Of a stretch of DNA of 6,274 nt, positions 5,570-6,274 are shown one piece after another (position 1 is the stretch's first letter; every line of letters begins with the position of its first letter). The DNA lies in NCBI GenBank assembly GCA_017394565.1, contig JAFPXW010000387.1, forward strand, positions 1 to 6,274, read 5' to 3'. Under the pieces are notes generated by a model that saw only the letters and a program-made list of their open reading frames with translations, was not told the origin of the DNA and did no database searches. A program made the translations under genes and the position numbers. The stretch is from Oscillospiraceae bacterium (GTDB lineage Bacteria; Bacillota; Clostridia; Oscillospirales; Ruminococcaceae).

Positions 5570-6274
5570 ATGAGCAATGTCAATGTAACAGAAAGAAAAT
5601 ACTGGAACGAGAAGATCGAGACCATGCCGAGAGAGGAACTGGAGAAATTCCAGCTCGAGCATCTGAAGGACATCGTCCGCCACGCTTACGAGAACGCACC
5701 GTACTACAAGCGTACCTGGGATGCAGCAGGACTTTCCCCGGACGATATCCAGACGCTGGATGATCTCCAGAAGTTCCCGTTCATCAACAAGATCACCCAG
5801 CGTGAAACGCAGGGTGTCGGCAGCTTCCTCGGTGAGCTGGCTGCTGTGCCGGAAGAAGACGTGGTATTCATTTCCACCTCGTCCGGTTCGACCGGTGTGC
5901 CGACCATGAGCCCGTTCACGAAGGCAGATTTCGATGCCTTCCAGGACACGGAATCCCGTTGGTTCTGGCAGATCGGCATGAGACCGAATGACCGCTATGT
6001 TCACGCGCTGAACTTCTCCCTGTATGTCGGCGGACCGGATGTCATCGGTGCACAGAACCTCGGCGCACTGTGCATCTGGGGCGGCACACTTCCGAGTGAC
6101 CGCCTGCTGTACATCCTCAAGACCTACCAGCCGACCATCATCTGGACTTCTCCGTCCTACGCATGGCAGCTCGGTGAGAAGGCAAAGAAGGCTGGCATTG
6201 ATCCCAAGACCGACCTCAACATCAAGAAGATCATCGTGGCCGGCGAGCTGGGCGGTTCCATCCCGGCGACCAGA
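5570..6274 (+). CDS. paaK: Phenylacetate-CoA ligase (PaaK) family adenylate-forming enzyme, N-terminal part
   Basis: The first 235 residues of a gene that runs off the window; family members are usually about 430 residues. PaaK-type enzymes activate an aryl acid with ATP to an acyl-AMP and transfer it to CoA. The N-terminus carries the family pattern: YWNEKIETMPREELEKFQLEHLK (11-33), then YENAPYYKRTWDAAGL (40-55) and LQKFPFINK (66-74). The ATP-binding loop is STSSGSTGVPT (102-112). VAGELGGSIPATR (223-235) is the A5-like region where PaaK has GAEP/GEP. The start has a ribosome site and a near-consensus promoter. Codon use is strongly biased (many AAG, ATC, CTG, GAC), suggesting high expression. 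The loop has Val110 where PaaK commonly has Lys. Phenylacetate is the best guess, but F390-synthetase-like and other aryl-CoA ligases share this fold, so substrate is uncertain. Confidence 0.87.
   Translation, partial: MSNVNVTERKYWNEKIETMPREELEKFQLEHLKDIVRHAYENAPYYKRTWDAAGLSPDDIQTLDDLQKFPFINKITQRETQGVGSFLGELAAVPEEDVVFISTSSGSTGVPTMSPFTKADFDAFQDTESRWFWQIGMRPNDRYVHALNFSLYVGGPDVIGAQNLGALCIWGGTLPSDRLLYILKTYQPTIIWTSPSYAWQLGEKAKKAGIDPKTDLNIKKIIVAGELGGSIPATR

Noticed and set aside
5431..5673. 80-codon - strand open frame with hydrophobic stretches over the intergenic region and the start of the CoA ligase gene
   Set aside because: It overlaps the clear PaaK-family start and promoter on the other strand. 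The hydrophobic part is AT-rich non-coding DNA, and it ends inside the intergenic region without a convincing ribosome site at its start.

Overview
The window looks like ordinary chromosomal DNA of an anaerobic, moderately GC-rich Firmicute, most likely a Ruminococcus-like member of the Oscillospiraceae/Ruminococcaceae. That placement is an inference. It rests on ferredoxin-dependent 2-oxoacid metabolism, strong AGGAGG-type ribosome sites, sigma-A-like promoters in AT-rich gaps, and a clostridial-style two-gene iscS-iscU unit. I see no mobile element, CRISPR array, rRNA or tRNA.

Left block, + strand (1-3519): a tightly packed operon entered in mid-gene. It holds the C-terminal half of the alpha subunit of a multi-subunit 2-oxoacid:ferredoxin oxidoreductase (PorA/VorB type), its ThDP-binding beta subunit (PorB), a class I/II PLP aminotransferase, and a small metal-dependent amidohydrolase-superfamily protein. 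PorA/PorB and aminotransferase/amidohydrolase each overlap by ATGA. PorB and the aminotransferase are 24 bases apart, and a perfect 10-bp inverted repeat spans the porB stop. A strong hairpin with a T-run ends the operon.

Middle block, - strand (3618-5265): iscS (cysteine desulfurase) followed after one base by iscU (Fe-S scaffold). The pair converges on the operon above and ends at its own 12-bp perfect hairpin. It starts from a good sigma-A-like promoter with a leader of about 99 nt that is rich in competing inverted repeats.

Right block, + strand (5570-end): the first 235 residues of a phenylacetate-CoA ligase (PaaK) family adenylating enzyme. It has its own near-consensus promoter and runs off the window. 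The 304-base gap between iscS and this gene carries the two divergent promoters and a 12-bp palindrome.

How the genes may work together (inference): an aryl-acid CoA ligase, a ferredoxin-dependent 2-oxoacid synthase and an aminotransferase are the three steps needed to turn an arylacetate or a branched acid into its amino acid by reductive carboxylation. Rumen cocci are known to do this with phenylacetate. The Fe-S assembly pair would supply clusters for the oxidoreductase and its ferredoxin. The families are clear; the substrates are not proven by the sequence. Nothing here is plainly a new system. The main points for a second look are this possible pathway and the structured iscS leader.
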